Source: Bartonella sp. DB5-6
Lineage (GTDB): Bacteria > Pseudomonadota > Alphaproteobacteria > Rhizobiales > Rhizobiaceae
Length of the DNA: 64,000 nt
Assembly (NCBI RefSeq): GCF_000278115.1
Contig: NZ_JH725120.1
Span: 62,001 to 126,000, forward strand
Direction: 5' to 3'
Under the pieces are notes generated by a model. That model was not told the origin of the DNA. It saw only the letters and a list, made by a program, of their open reading frames with translations, and searched no databases. Made by a program: the position numbers and the translations under genes. Position 1 is the stretch's first letter. The number at the start of each line of letters is the position of its first letter. Below, piece by piece: positions 1-9,267 of this stretch.

Positions 1-599
1 CCAGCATCATCAATATATTTTTCCATACCCGCTATGCCCTGATTATCAACATTCACCATGCCGAGAATATGCGAAACCACAGATCCACTCGGATAAAAAC
101 GACGGATTTCAGTACGAAACCCAATTCCAGGAATACCAAGAGCCATAATTTGCGACTTCTGCATTGGCGTTAATCCACGCTGAATCCAAGAAAAACTAGA
201 CTTTCTTTTTAGGCGTTTATAAGTTTCCTGCCAATTGAGATCGGGCAAAACTGTTGAGAGCAATTCAATGGTTTCATCCACATCAATAATACGTCGTGGT
301 TCAACAAAAAGCGAATAAGTTTTAATATCCGTTGCCAACAAACGACCATTACGATCAATAATGTCGGGACGCGCAGTCAATTGAAGAACACTAGGTCCTT
401 TTGCTTCTTCAATCTGCCCGCCTTGAAGCCCATAAGAAATAAGACAAGCCCCCATAACTCCATATAAAATAAGAAAACAAAACAAAGAAAAAAGCAAGCG
501 CGGACGACTAGAATAGGAACGACGAGCGGGAAAGTTTTGAACATCTAGTGTGTTCTTTAAGCGCTTTTCCTGCTGCGAAAATAAAAAGTATGATTTCAT
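1..599 (-). CDS. ftsI: Penicillin-binding protein 3 / FtsI, N-terminal part (runs off the window)
   Basis: Septal peptidoglycan DD-transpeptidase of the divisome. Only the first ~199 codons are present; the gene continues past position 1, so the transpeptidase domain and its Ser active site are not seen. A basic cytoplasmic tail is followed by a single membrane segment at about residues 34-56. The class B PBP pedestal motif comes next (ARPDIIDRNGRLLA, about residues 75-90), and further on the family pattern RFYPSG...HILG. The ATG overlaps the ftsL stop codon by one base (TGATG), so the two are translationally coupled and transcribed with rsmH. The family identity is secure from order and motifs. 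Confidence 0.93.
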   Translation of the reverse strand, partial: MKSYFLFSQQEKRLKNTLDVQNFPARRSYSSRPRLLFSLFCFLILYGVMGACLISYGLQGGQIEEAKGPSVLQLTARPDIIDRNGRLLATDIKTYSLFVEPRRIIDVDETIELLSTVLPDLNWQETYKRLKRKSSFSWIQRGLTPMQKSQIMALGIPGIGFRTEIRRFYPSGSVVSHILGMVNVDNQGIAGMEKYIDDA

Positions 600-1003
600 C
601 ACCGCACGCCTTTTCGAACAACGCTGTTCCCCTGAGACGCACGATTATTTGCCAAAATATCCTCACCATCCTCCAAGATATTTTGTTTAATCACTTCTTC
701 AATTGGATCATGTACACGTACCGGAATATCCTCAAGCTCTACTACCTGTCGAGGCTGCATGATCTCTAAACCAAGCTCTTTTTGATAACGCTTCGCAAGT
801 TTTTGCATTCGTGAAGGCTCAATCATCATAGCCCATTCAGCATGAAGCAAACTCACCGTATTTTTTGCTGCGGCAATTTCATGTTCAAGACGACGAACTT
901 CGCTCATCCGTTTTTGAACATCATATTTTACCTTATAAGTAAGACCTGCCATACAAATCATAATCATCACTAAAATCATATCAAATGTACGAAAAACTGT
1001 CAT
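599..1003 (-). CDS. ftsL: Cell division protein FtsL
   Basis: Small bitopic divisome protein of 134 residues that in other bacteria bridges FtsB/FtsQ and FtsI-FtsW. One membrane segment lies at about residues 5-25. It is followed by a charged heptad-like stretch (about 28-60) consistent with the expected periplasmic coiled coil, and a low-complexity acidic tail. Sequence conservation of FtsL is weak, so the call rests mainly on position: it starts 4 bp inside the end of rsmH and ends one base into ftsI, the standard rsmH-ftsL-ftsI order. Confidence 0.85.
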   Translation of the reverse strand: MTVFRTFDMILVMIMICMAGLTYKVKYDVQKRMSEVRRLEHEIAAAKNTVSLLHAEWAMMIEPSRMQKLAKRYQKELGLEIMQPRQVVELEDIPVRVHDPIEEVIKQNILEDGEDILANNRASQGNSVVRKGVR

Positions 1004-2040
1004 TTTTTGCTGCCTTCAAAATTGGCAATCTCTGCTAAACCAAATAATTTCATATCAGAAGCAAGACACTCGGCTTTAGTACGTATCCCAATACGCAACC
1101 TCGCAGAACGTGAACGAGGATTTTGCTGGAGCTCTTCTTTAGTGGCAGTAATCCCGCCTTTAAACAAAGGAAAAAATGTTGCTGGAGCTGTCTCTATTTC
1201 AGGAAGATAGCGCGATCTCATACGCTCTCCTGAACGAGCAGAAAAAAATCTTTTGACCATACGATCTTCAAGAGAATGAAAACTCACGACACCCAGACGG
1301 CCTCCTGCTTTTAAAACGCGTTCAGCAGCAAATAAGCCACGCGCAAGTTCACCAATTTCATCATTAACATAAATGCGCAGAGCTTGGAATACACGCGTTG
1401 CAGGATGAATGCGATCTCTGCTTTTACATCCCACCAACGCCTCGATGGCATGAGCGAGATCACCTGTACGCAAAAAAGGCTGAACGCAGCGGCGCTTTTC
1501 AATCATCCGTGCAATTCGGCTCGCATAGCGTTCTTCTCCTAATATTTTAAAGATTCGCGCTAACACATCACCTTTTAAACGATTTACAACATCTGCAGCA
1601 GTGAAACCAGTCTGAGCCATTCGCATATCTAATGGACCATCTTTTTGAAAAGAAAACCCCCTCTCAGCTTCATCAAGCTGCATTGAAGAGACACCAATAT
1701 CCAAAATAACTGCATCCACCTTCTCTTCAACGACACGATCTAACTGTGAAAACTCCATATGCACTAAACGAAGTCGTGGAAAAAATTCATCAACAAGCAC
1801 TTGTCCCTTATCAATAGCATGAGGATCACGATCAAGAGCAATAACCTGTGCACCTGCATTTAATAAAGCACGCGTATAACCACCAGCACCAAAGGTACCA
1901 TCAATTACTCTTGCCCCAACCAATGGCATAAGCCCAGCTAAAACTGGTTGTAATAACACTGGAATATGGCGTTCAGCTCTGTGACCCTGCTCTGTCAAAA
2001 TAATCCATCTTGATTTATGCTTTTTCAAATCAACAGCCAT
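1000..2040 (-). CDS. rsmH: 16S rRNA (cytosine1402-N4)-methyltransferase
   Basis: RsmH (MraW) methylates N4 of C1402 in the decoding centre of 16S rRNA with SAM. The 346-residue protein has the SAM-binding loop GTFGAGGYT near the N terminus, the [16 protein letters not shown] segment that follows, and the C-terminal [14 protein letters not shown] block typical of the family. An in-frame TTG lies 9 bases upstream of the chosen ATG. ATG is preferred because the TTG has no better ribosome site. First gene of the rsmH-ftsL-ftsI cluster. No mraZ lies upstream; instead rnpB begins about 230 bp away. Confidence 0.95.
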   Translation of the reverse strand: MAVDLKKHKSRWIILTEQGHRAERHIPVLLQPVLAGLMPLVGARVIDGTFGAGGYTRALLNAGAQVIALDRDPHAIDKGQVLVDEFFPRLRLVHMEFSQLDRVVEEKVDAVILDIGVSSMQLDEAERGFSFQKDGPLDMRMAQTGFTAADVVNRLKGDVLARIFKILGEERYASRIARMIEKRRCVQPFLRTGDLAHAIEALVGCKSRDRIHPATRVFQALRIYVNDEIGELARGLFAAERVLKAGGRLGVVSFHSLEDRMVKRFFSARSGERMRSRYLPEIETAPATFFPLFKGGITATKEELQQNPRSRSARLRIGIRTKAECLASDMKLFGLAEIANFEGSKK

Positions 2041-2267
2041 CAGTGGCAACTGATATCAGAATAACCAAAGCCTCAATTCCCCTATCTATCACAATGAAAG
2101 AACATAAAGCTAAAGTTACCCCTATTACACATCCTAACGCATTATATTTAAAAAAATGTTATAATTAAAAAAACACATTTCGTTTGAATATAAACTTCAA
2201 ACACACAACCTCATGAGAGAAAATTCCATGCGCAATGCCGGTTACGTATGATATCAACTATAAAACA

Positions 2268-2654
2268 TCAGTCGGCCTGTAAGCCGGGTTCTGTATGGTA
2301 AAGCTTACACTCTACGTGGCAACCATTCATCTGGGACGGATGTTGCCATCCGCCTCATGCAACCTACCCAAATGACTCGCCCGGAAACCGGCTGCAAGCT
2401 AAGCCTTGCGCGTCATTTCTATTCGGTCTTGCTCCCGGTGGGGTTTACCTTGCCACATTCATTACTGAATGCGCGGTGGGCTCTTACCCCACCCTTTCAC
2501 CCTTACCTATAAAAATAGGCGGTTTGCTTTCTGTGGCACTTTCCCTAGGGTCGCCCCCGCCGGGTGTTACCCGGCACCGTTTTTCCATGGAGCCCGGACT
2601 TTCCTCACCTGCCGCCTTTAGGCATTGGACAAGCGCGGCTGCCCAGCCGACTGA
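2268..2654 (-). ncRNA. rnpB: RNase P RNA (bacterial type A)
   Basis: Catalytic RNA that removes 5' leaders from pre-tRNAs. Read on the minus strand, the 5' end carries the conserved gaggaaagtccgggctcc block near 2590-2612, and the 3' end carries cagaacccggcttacagg. The terminal helix P1 is visible as a perfect 9-bp pairing between 2646-2654 and 2268-2276 (TCAGTCGGC / GCCGACTGA), which sets the boundaries used. The length of about 387 nt fits the alphaproteobacterial type A form. It is in the same orientation as the division cluster and upstream of rsmH. Confidence 0.96.
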
Positions 2655-2740
2655 CACATCATTTATAAAACATTTTTCGTCAAGTGAAAAGTGCACTCTC
2701 AAGATATTTCATAGCAAATATATCACCTTCAAGGTCATTT

Positions 2741-3265
2741 TTATTTTAATGAAGCTAGATAAGTTTTCACTTTTAAGCAATATTTAGCTGAAATGGTATT
2801 CATTTTTTTTGCAGCATGACCTGCATTGTATTTAAGGATCGTTCCACACGTATTCCCACCACTTAGTTTATATGCCCGCGCCAAATAACGCATACCATAT
2901 TCAAGATTTGTCGCAGGATCGTAAAGATCTTGCACAGAACCATTAAAACCCAACCCTCGCGCTGTAGAGGGTTTAATTTGCATCAAACCTATTTCGCCAG
3001 CTGCCCCCTTTGTACGCGCCTTATAATTACTTTCAACTCTTACAACAGCATGCGCCAAATTAACAGGAACATTATGCTTATTTGCAAATTTCTGAATAAG
3101 GGTTTCATAAGGACGAGTAGAAATCCTAGAAGCAATAATAACTGAGCTTTTATTTGAATCTCCAACATTTAAAACGGTACGAGCCAAACTTATATTAAAC
3201 ACAAAAAATACAGCAAACGCTGCGCCGGAAAGGATCTTCACAAATTGCATTTTCTTTCTCTTCAT
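2741..3265 (-). CDS. Secreted lytic transglycosylase, SLT domain
   Basis: A 174-residue exported murein-cleaving enzyme. A signal peptide is evident (basic MKRKK start, hydrophobic core to about residue 28). The SLT fold follows with the catalytic Glu in RVESNY, the GEIGLMQIKPSTARGLG block and a late YNAG motif, all in the correct order. The protein is little more than one SLT domain, so it is a minimal enzyme; such proteins may remodel wall locally, for example for trans-envelope machines, but nothing nearby shows a partner. It stands alone between rnpB and a gene-poor stretch. Confidence 0.88.
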   Translation of the reverse strand: MKRKKMQFVKILSGAAFAVFFVFNISLARTVLNVGDSNKSSVIIASRISTRPYETLIQKFANKHNVPVNLAHAVVRVESNYKARTKGAAGEIGLMQIKPSTARGLGFNGSVQDLYDPATNLEYGMRYLARAYKLSGGNTCGTILKYNAGHAAKKMNTISAKYCLKVKTYLASLK

Positions 3266-3566
3266 TAAAACATTTTCAAAATCCTAGCCGCAATGGCTTT
3301 GCGGGGACATTTTACAGAAAAAAACAGCTAAAGAACGGCTTGAAAATGAAAATATTAAGACAGTTTCAAAATAATTTTTTTAAAAAAAGAAAAACACTCA
3401 GCTTATTTATTATATATTTCTATATCTCGTGTAATATCGAAACTATAATGAAAATATAAATGTGCAGAAAAGATCATATACCCTATCAATTACTGATAGA
3501 TCTACAGCACAGCAAACTTTTAGCTTTTAGCAAACAGAAATAATATTAAAAAGCCTTTGCCATTTT

Positions 3567-3815
3567 TTACATAGGATTACTCAAATCTTTATTGAGATCA
3601 ATTCCATAATCACAAAAAGCAATATAAACTAAAACATCCTCACCCAATGCTCTCGATAGCGCAAAGATTCTACTAAGAATACAAACCGTTATCGACTCAT
3701 CCCTTGACGATAAACACCCACTACGAAAAAAATTATGCTATAAAAAACATCTACTAAAACTGATCCCAAAACCAATCTTAAAGGCAAATCATTGTGTACA
3801 AAAAGTCCACAAATA
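3567..3815 (-). pseudogene. Decayed ORF, C-terminal part of an unknown gene
   Basis: On the minus strand one frame reads as protein-like sequence from about 3815 to a TAA at 3567-3569, ending ...DYGIDLNKDLSNPM. It is interrupted by a TAG near 3730 and has no usable start. The last 50 or so codons are open and compositionally normal (LSRIFALSRALGEDVLVYIAF), unlike the other frames. I do not recognise the family. It may be the tail of a gene whose 5' part is lost upstream of 3815. Confidence 0.35.
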
Positions 3816-4205
3816 TGCACAAATATATCAGCTCCTGACCGTATAGAAAAATTTAACAATTACTTCTATCCACTTTATGCAAAATTCTACAAAGGGAACA
3901 GTACAAACAGTCTTAAGATCATCTGAATAAAAATTTATATTGCTCATCCCCATTCAAATATTTTACCCGCACACTATGATCTCACCAACTTCGCAAAATC
4001 CTGTTCTTATTTTTAAGAAACATACGACAAAAAAACATTCTAAAGACCGCAAAAAAGAGCTTTAAGTGTTTTACCATTTTCTATCCTTAATAATATCAAA
4101 TAAAAAATGGGTAGTATAACTTCCCTGCACGCTTTCAAAACTTCCCGAAAAGCTGCAAAAACATCCTTAAAATAAACTGTAGATAGACATTTTTCAAAGA
4201 AATGA
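3816..4205. other. AT-rich intergenic sequence without a supported gene
   Basis: A minus-strand frame of 66 codons at 4040-4240 overlaps the end of the next gene, lacks a ribosome site and looks like a chance opening. Otherwise nothing clear is seen. Confidence 0.4.
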
Positions 4206-4580
4206 TTAAAAATAAGCATCCGTAATAGAAGGACGAGCAATCGCTTTTGACAAAATCACAGCAACAGTCCTACCTAATTTTCTAGACTGTTCATCACTCT
4301 GACCATTTGCAGAAGCAGTAGCAACCACACCTTGATACACCTGCTCAATCAATTTCTCTTGTTGCTCAGAACTTAGCTTAGCAAGCTGCATTATAATATC
4401 TGGAAAAGACACCGCCAATCTCTCTAGAAGCATCTCCTCCGTCACATCAACCTGTTGAGAAGGAAAAGAACGATCAAATGAAAACTGATAAACTGCAGCA
4501 TTTCGAGAAACAAAAAGGCTGGCAGAAAAAACACAAAACACAAATAAAATCAAAATAATACGGCGCCCGCAAGACCTCAT
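4206..4580 (-). CDS. Hypothetical exported or membrane-anchored protein, 124 aa
   Basis: Not recognised. The N terminus (MRSCGRR then about 17 hydrophobic residues ending SASLFVS) is an uncleaved anchor or signal peptide. The rest is soluble and probably helical, with EEMLLERL, KLSSEQQEKLIEQVYQG and SDEQSRKLGRTVAVILSKAIARP suggesting a small helical domain outside the cytoplasm. It has coding-like composition and stands alone, with 1.5 kb without a good gene upstream. A genus-restricted Bartonella protein is my inference. Confidence 0.6.
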   Translation of the reverse strand: MRSCGRRIILILFVFCVFSASLFVSRNAAVYQFSFDRSFPSQQVDVTEEMLLERLAVSFPDIIMQLAKLSSEQQEKLIEQVYQGVVATASANGQSDEQSRKLGRTVAVILSKAIARPSITDAYF

Positions 4581-4792
4581 TATCTCTTACCCAAATATTC
4601 CAACATAAAAGCAGATTCCATCACACAACACTCATCGAATTTTCAATAAAAAAATTTCAATTATTAAAAACACCGTACCTGCACTAACTGGAAAAAAAAT
4701 CATATTTCCCCTCTTGCACCACATACCCCAAAATACTAAGTACCTCAACTCCCTCCCTTTGTAATACTTTATCGAACTTAACATCAAACCCT

Positions 4793-4825
4793 AAAAAGCC
4801 TGACTGAGGAAATCCCCAGCCAGGC
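4793..4825 (-). terminator. Intrinsic terminator, minus strand, without an obvious gene
   Basis: On the minus strand GCCTGGCTG (4825-4817) pairs with CAGTCAGGC (4806-4798). All nine positions pair, one as a G-U wobble, and two further G-C pairs continue toward the loop. A TTTTT run follows at 4797-4793. On the plus strand the same position is an A-C mismatch, so the minus strand is the functional orientation. The nearest minus-strand gene upstream ends at 6083. See the finding on a candidate small RNA. Confidence 0.7.
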
Positions 4826-5467
4826 CAGACAATCTAAGGGATCCACGCGGGGGGGGGGGAGGAGGTTCCCTGATCGTCTTCTCGCACCAACCACTAAAAT
4901 AGCCGATGCAATATTCTTGCTATGGAACAAAATGTTTTAAACAACAAGAAATTCTTATCATCTTCCATGCAAAAAATGTATAAAAAACCATAAATCGCTA
5001 AAAAATGGAAAAATTGAGGCAAAAAATACTCAAAATGATCCAGTTTGGAGCAATTTTATCTCGGAAAGAATCAAGAATCTATGTTCAGCGTGATTTTTAT
5101 AATAATTCTTCCAGAAACTTCAGTACCATAAAAATTTTACAAGCGCTTCATATGAACTTCCCCTATGAAAAACAAAGCACATACAAGCAGCAAGCATTTG
5201 TTCAAAAGCTCTCACTGCAATAAGCAAAATATAAACTTTTAGCTCTTCAAGATGATAGAAAATTAAAATTCTAAGCGCAATTTATTACGAATCATTCACT
5301 ACCGAAATTTAAGGTTTCTACGGATTATTTTATAACCAGCAATAGACTCCAACCACTATCATAAGTGATAAGGATTAGTGGAGATATTTTTTCCCATCTC
5401 TTAAACTCTCTCACAAAATGATAAAAAGGCAATTTCTATATCCAAAAATTGCTCTATTTCTCTCTCT
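4826..5467. other. Intergenic sequence with a run of 11 G
   Basis: Positions 4849-4859 are an uninterrupted run of 11 G in an AT-rich background, followed by AGGAGG. A 72-codon plus-strand frame at 5005-5223 has no ribosome site and no recognisable composition, and is not called. The stretch upstream of the 4793-4825 terminator could encode a small RNA. Confidence 0.4.
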
Positions 5468-6020
5468 TTAAAGAGATAATATCTTCGTTTTGCTACTCGC
5501 ATTTCTTTCTGGGATGATATTCCTCGCAAAAACTGTACATCATTGTACTAACAATTCACGCATTTGCTTTAAAGAGACCTCCTACCTTGCATCTAATCCA
5601 TCTCCCAGCACCATATTATATTTACCTGCTCCCAATGTTTCCGACATGCTCTTGCCTGTAGATAACTCATGAGAAGCATATTTATTCCTTTCTCAAACGC
5701 TTTTTATCCATATTTTATCCCTCTTGTGACACGTAAACAAACAATTCTTTCGATTCTGGATAAGAGGTTTGAAATGAGAAAAATTTCTCTATTCAGAATT
5801 CTCATTTAAGTTGTAAAGAATAAATTGCCATTATAAATCAATATATTGATCAATTAACAAATACTGTCCCAACATGCGTTAAATAACTACCATTATAGCC
5901 TCATCTCTATAAAATGCCGTTAGCTGATACAGCTGCTCATCCATAATTAAAACATCAATAATCTCATGCAAAAAACACAATGCACGCACCAAAAGCAATA
6001 ACTCTTCGAAGGCTTACTAA
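5468..6020 (-). pseudogene. Possible heavily decayed gene
   Basis: A single minus-strand frame from about 6020 down to a TAA at 5468-5470 keeps protein-like blocks (AFEELLLLVRALCFLHEI near 6000; HELSTGKSMSETLGAGKYN near 5650). It is broken by about six stop codons in 180 codons. Stop density is only modestly below what AT-rich random sequence gives, so this is weak. The family is not recognised. It lies downstream of the ArsR-methyltransferase gene, where rhizobia usually carry metF, but I see no MetF motif. Confidence 0.2.
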
Positions 6021-6082
6021 AATCCCATTTTTGCGCTTCTAATTGAGAAAAACCAAAGAATGAAACATACTAACAAATATAA

Positions 6083-7024
6083 TTATGCAAAATCTACTTT
6101 TTTGTCTTTGATATCATCAACCAGTAAACGTGGATCACGTGCAAGCCAAAATGTAACTCTTAGCCTCTCATTATTTTCATTTTTTACAGGAGCAAGACAA
6201 ACCGTTTGTTCTAAAATGAGTCCTGCATCTTTAAGCCATTGTTCTATTTGTGAATCTGAAAACCCAAGATGCATATGTGCATGGTAAGAATATGAAGGCT
6301 CTGTCGTATAGCGAACAAAGTCCACAATCAGCAAACGTCCATGAGGGCGCAAAACACGTGCCACCTCATTAAGAGCCACTTCAGGATTTTCAAGAAAATG
6401 TAAAGCCCAGTAAAGAATGACCAAATCAAAAGTTGTATCTCGAATAGAGAGATGCAAAACATCACTATCAAGTACAACTTCAACTGCACGTGTATAAAGA
6501 CCTGAAAAGAATTTTAAGATAGGGGCTGTATCTACACCAATCCCCAACATTGTATCAAATTGTTTATCGCCAACGATTTCAAGTAAGGCACTTTCCACTA
6601 CATAATCCGCAATATGGGAAAATCGAAATGTATCCCATTGTGCTTTGTTTTGTAAAAAATATTTCTTCCCCCTTTTTCGACGCTGCTTTTTAATATCTAC
6701 CAAACGCACTAAATCGTGTGCCAGTTTCACATCATGCTTTGGCAAAGATGAAAAAGCAGTCATCACAATATCTTTACCCAAACAACCATGACAAAGCTTA
6801 AAATAAATCCGATTTCCCTTTTGATAACACTCTATCAACTGTGCCTCGTACAATAAATGCAAATGCCACAAAACACGAGATTGCGACTGACCAAGGATAA
6901 AAGTAAAATCAGAAATCGTTAAATCTTCGTGGCACAAGAGCACAAGAACACGCAAACGAGTTATCTCTGCCATCGTTTTCAGGGACATAATCGCTGCATC
7001 CAAACTTACTACTTTTTTCATCAA
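6083..7024 (-). CDS. ArsR-type regulator fused to a SAM-dependent methyltransferase
   Basis: A 313-residue two-domain protein. Residues about 5-90 form an ArsR winged helix (MAEITRLRVLVLLCHEDLTISDF, then a recognition helix LGQSQSRVLWHLHLL). Residues about 145-275 form a class I methyltransferase of the Methyltransf_11 type, with motif I degenerate (DTMLGIGVDTAPIL), then LVILYWALHFLENPEVALNEVARVLRPHGRLLIVDF. In rhizobia this fusion sits beside metF and is linked to methionine metabolism. Here metF is absent from both flanks, so its target is unclear. It is monocistronic in this window. Confidence 0.85.
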   Translation of the reverse strand: MMKKVVSLDAAIMSLKTMAEITRLRVLVLLCHEDLTISDFTFILGQSQSRVLWHLHLLYEAQLIECYQKGNRIYFKLCHGCLGKDIVMTAFSSLPKHDVKLAHDLVRLVDIKKQRRKRGKKYFLQNKAQWDTFRFSHIADYVVESALLEIVGDKQFDTMLGIGVDTAPILKFFSGLYTRAVEVVLDSDVLHLSIRDTTFDLVILYWALHFLENPEVALNEVARVLRPHGRLLIVDFVRYTTEPSYSYHAHMHLGFSDSQIEQWLKDAGLILEQTVCLAPVKNENNERLRVTFWLARDPRLLVDDIKDKKVDFA

Positions 7025-7456
7025 TATTCCTCTCTGCTCAGATAAGCATTTATTCCTATTAATAGAAAATCAAGTAGAAGGCATAGAGTTGCATTACTTC
7101 TGTTTATTACATTGTTTTCCAACAAATTGAACAACAAGCAACCCCTAAACTAACGGTCCCTTATTCTCGTGATGATAGCGAAAATATTGAGGCTATAACC
7201 ACAAAACTGCATACAAAAGCTTACAACTTTCTCTTATAATTTGATAAGTAACGGGTACTTGTACATGTCCTAGCATATCAAGTATGATACATATTCCACG
7301 AAGGATATAATCAGGATTTTATGCTCTCATTTCTATCTTATGAGATGCGAAAAACAAAACTTTTCAACATGGTGCATGCACTGTCTTTTGAAAAATAAAA
7401 GCAATACCAAACACCATCCTCATTCTTTCAATCAAGTTTACACAAGATACAAAATC
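7025..7456. other. Intergenic region between ettA and the ArsR-methyltransferase gene
   Basis: It contains the promoter region of the ArsR-methyltransferase gene by position, but no clear promoter, riboswitch or gene could be read. Confidence 0.4.
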
Positions 7457-9106
7457 CTAGCGTGTAAGCGGCTTATAATTTACACGCCTAAGATTAAGAG
7501 ATTCTACACCGAGACGGCGAACCTTATCAGCCTCATATTCAGCAAAATTACCTTCAAACCATTCCACATGACCATCACCTTCAAAAGCCAAAATATGTGT
7601 TGCCAGTCGATCAAGAAACATACGATCATGTGATATGATCATCGCACAACCAGCAAAATTTTCCAACGCATCTTCCAATGCACCTAAAGTTTCTGTATCA
7701 AGATCATTTGTAGGCTCGTCAAGAAGAAGAACATTGCCTCCCTCCTTTAAAAGTTTAGCCAAATGTACACGATTGCGTTGTCCTCCTGATAAATTTGCCA
7801 CCTTCTGCTGTTGATCTGCACCCTTGAAATTAAACGCACCACAATAAGCACGACTATTCATCTCATATTTCCCCAACTTAATAATGTCATTTCCGCCAGA
7901 AATTTGCTCCCAAACGGTTTTATCACCGACCAACGAATCACGATTCTGATCAACGTAACTCATGTGAACTGTCTCACCGATGCGTATTTGACCTGAATCT
8001 GGCTGTTCCTGTCCCGTCAACATTTTAAACAAGGTAGATTTTCCCATACCATTGGCACCAATGACACCAACAATACCACCAGCAGGAAGTTTAAAAGAGA
8101 GATCATCAATTAATACACGCTCGCCATACGCCTTAGAGAGATTATCAACTTCAATGACAACCTGCCCTAACCTTTCCCCAATAGGAATAATAATTTGCGC
8201 CTCTCCAGGACGACGCTCCCGTGCAGCCTGAACTAACTCATCATAGGCCCTAATTCGAGCCTTTGATTTTGATTGCCGCCCCTTTGGACTAGAAGCTATC
8301 CATTCTTGCTCACGTGACAATGCACGTTGACGAGCAGCTTCTTCACGACCTTCCTGAACCAAACGCTTAGCTTTCGCTCCCAAATAAGCGGAATAATTTC
8401 CCTCATAAGGAATACCTTTACCGCGATCTAATTCTAAAATCCAACCCGTTACATTATCGAGAAAATAACGATCATGCGTAATCAAAAGCACCGCACCGGA
8501 ATATTCACATAGATGCCTTTCAAGCCAAGCTGTAGTTTCAGCATCCAAATGGTTTGTAGGTTCATCCAAAAGCAATAAATCGGGTTTTGACAAAAGTAAT
8601 TTACAAAGAGCAACACGCCGCTTCTCACCTCCTGAAAGTTTTGCCACATCCTCATTTGCTGGTGGACAACCAAGAGCAGCCATAGCCATTTCCACTTGAC
8701 TTTCTAAATCCCAAAGATTCTGGCTATCGATAATATCCTGAAGTCGTGCACTTTCATCAGCCGTCTCCTCACTATAATTCATCATTAACGCGTTATAACG
8801 CTCAACAATTGCCTGCTTATCCGCAACACCTTCCATCACATTACCGCGCACATCTTTACTTGTATCAAGAAGAGGTTCTTGCGGTAGATAGCCACAACGT
8901 GCCCCTTCAGAAAGCCATGCCTCTCCCGTATATTCCTTATCTAGCCCAGCCATAATACGTAAAATAGTCGATTTACCTGCACCATTCGGTCCTAAAATAC
9001 CGATCTTTGCATCTGGATAAAAAGACAAATGAATATTTTCTAAAATTTTTTTATTGCCGTAAGCCTTGTTAAGCCCAGCCATATGATAGATAAATTGACG
9101 TGCCAT
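7457..9106 (-). CDS. ettA: Energy-dependent translational throttle protein EttA (ABC-F ATPase)
   Basis: ABC-F protein of 549 residues that binds the ribosomal E site and couples the first elongation steps to ATP. Two ABC cassettes are intact. Cassette 1 has Walker A GPNGAGKST (about residue 39), signature LSGGEKRRVAL and Walker B LLLDEPTNHLDAET. The EttA linker with SSPKGRQSKSKARIRAYDEL comes next. Cassette 2 has GANGMGKST, LSGGQRNRVHLAKLL and LLLDEPTNDLDTET. The arm and C-terminal end match EttA rather than Uup in length. ATG start. The last codons and stop form an inverted repeat (see 7460-7487). Confidence 0.95.
   Translation of the reverse strand: MARQFIYHMAGLNKAYGNKKILENIHLSFYPDAKIGILGPNGAGKSTILRIMAGLDKEYTGEAWLSEGARCGYLPQEPLLDTSKDVRGNVMEGVADKQAIVERYNALMMNYSEETADESARLQDIIDSQNLWDLESQVEMAMAALGCPPANEDVAKLSGGEKRRVALCKLLLSKPDLLLLDEPTNHLDAETTAWLERHLCEYSGAVLLITHDRYFLDNVTGWILELDRGKGIPYEGNYSAYLGAKAKRLVQEGREEAARQRALSREQEWIASSPKGRQSKSKARIRAYDELVQAARERRPGEAQIIIPIGERLGQVVIEVDNLSKAYGERVLIDDLSFKLPAGGIVGVIGANGMGKSTLFKMLTGQEQPDSGQIRIGETVHMSYVDQNRDSLVGDKTVWEQISGGNDIIKLGKYEMNSRAYCGAFNFKGADQQQKVANLSGGQRNRVHLAKLLKEGGNVLLLDEPTNDLDTETLGALEDALENFAGCAMIISHDRMFLDRLATHILAFEGDGHVEWFEGNFAEYEADKVRRLGVESLNLRRVNYKPLTR
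7460..7487 (-). terminator. Inverted repeat over the 3' end of ettA, possible terminator
   Basis: GCGTGTAA (7460-7467) and TTACACGC (7480-7487) form a perfect 8-bp stem with a 12-base loop made from the last ettA codons. It is followed on the minus strand by TAGGATTTTG, only a weak T-run. It could end transcription or protect the mRNA 3' end. Confidence 0.45.
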
Positions 9107-9267
9107 AAATTTCTCTTTATACTACACGGTATTAAAGGTTAAGACTTTTAAAGAATTGCTTTTGCTTTTCTCAAACTGCGCGTCAAGCAGTGCGTTCGTT
9201 ATATTAAAAGTTTTTCTTTTATATTGATATATTTTTTCTAATTTCACAAGCTCTATTACGGTTTTGA

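Noticed and set aside
4040-4240. 66-codon minus-strand frame
   Set aside because: It overlaps the 3' end of the 4206-4580 gene, lacks a ribosome site and has no recognisable composition.
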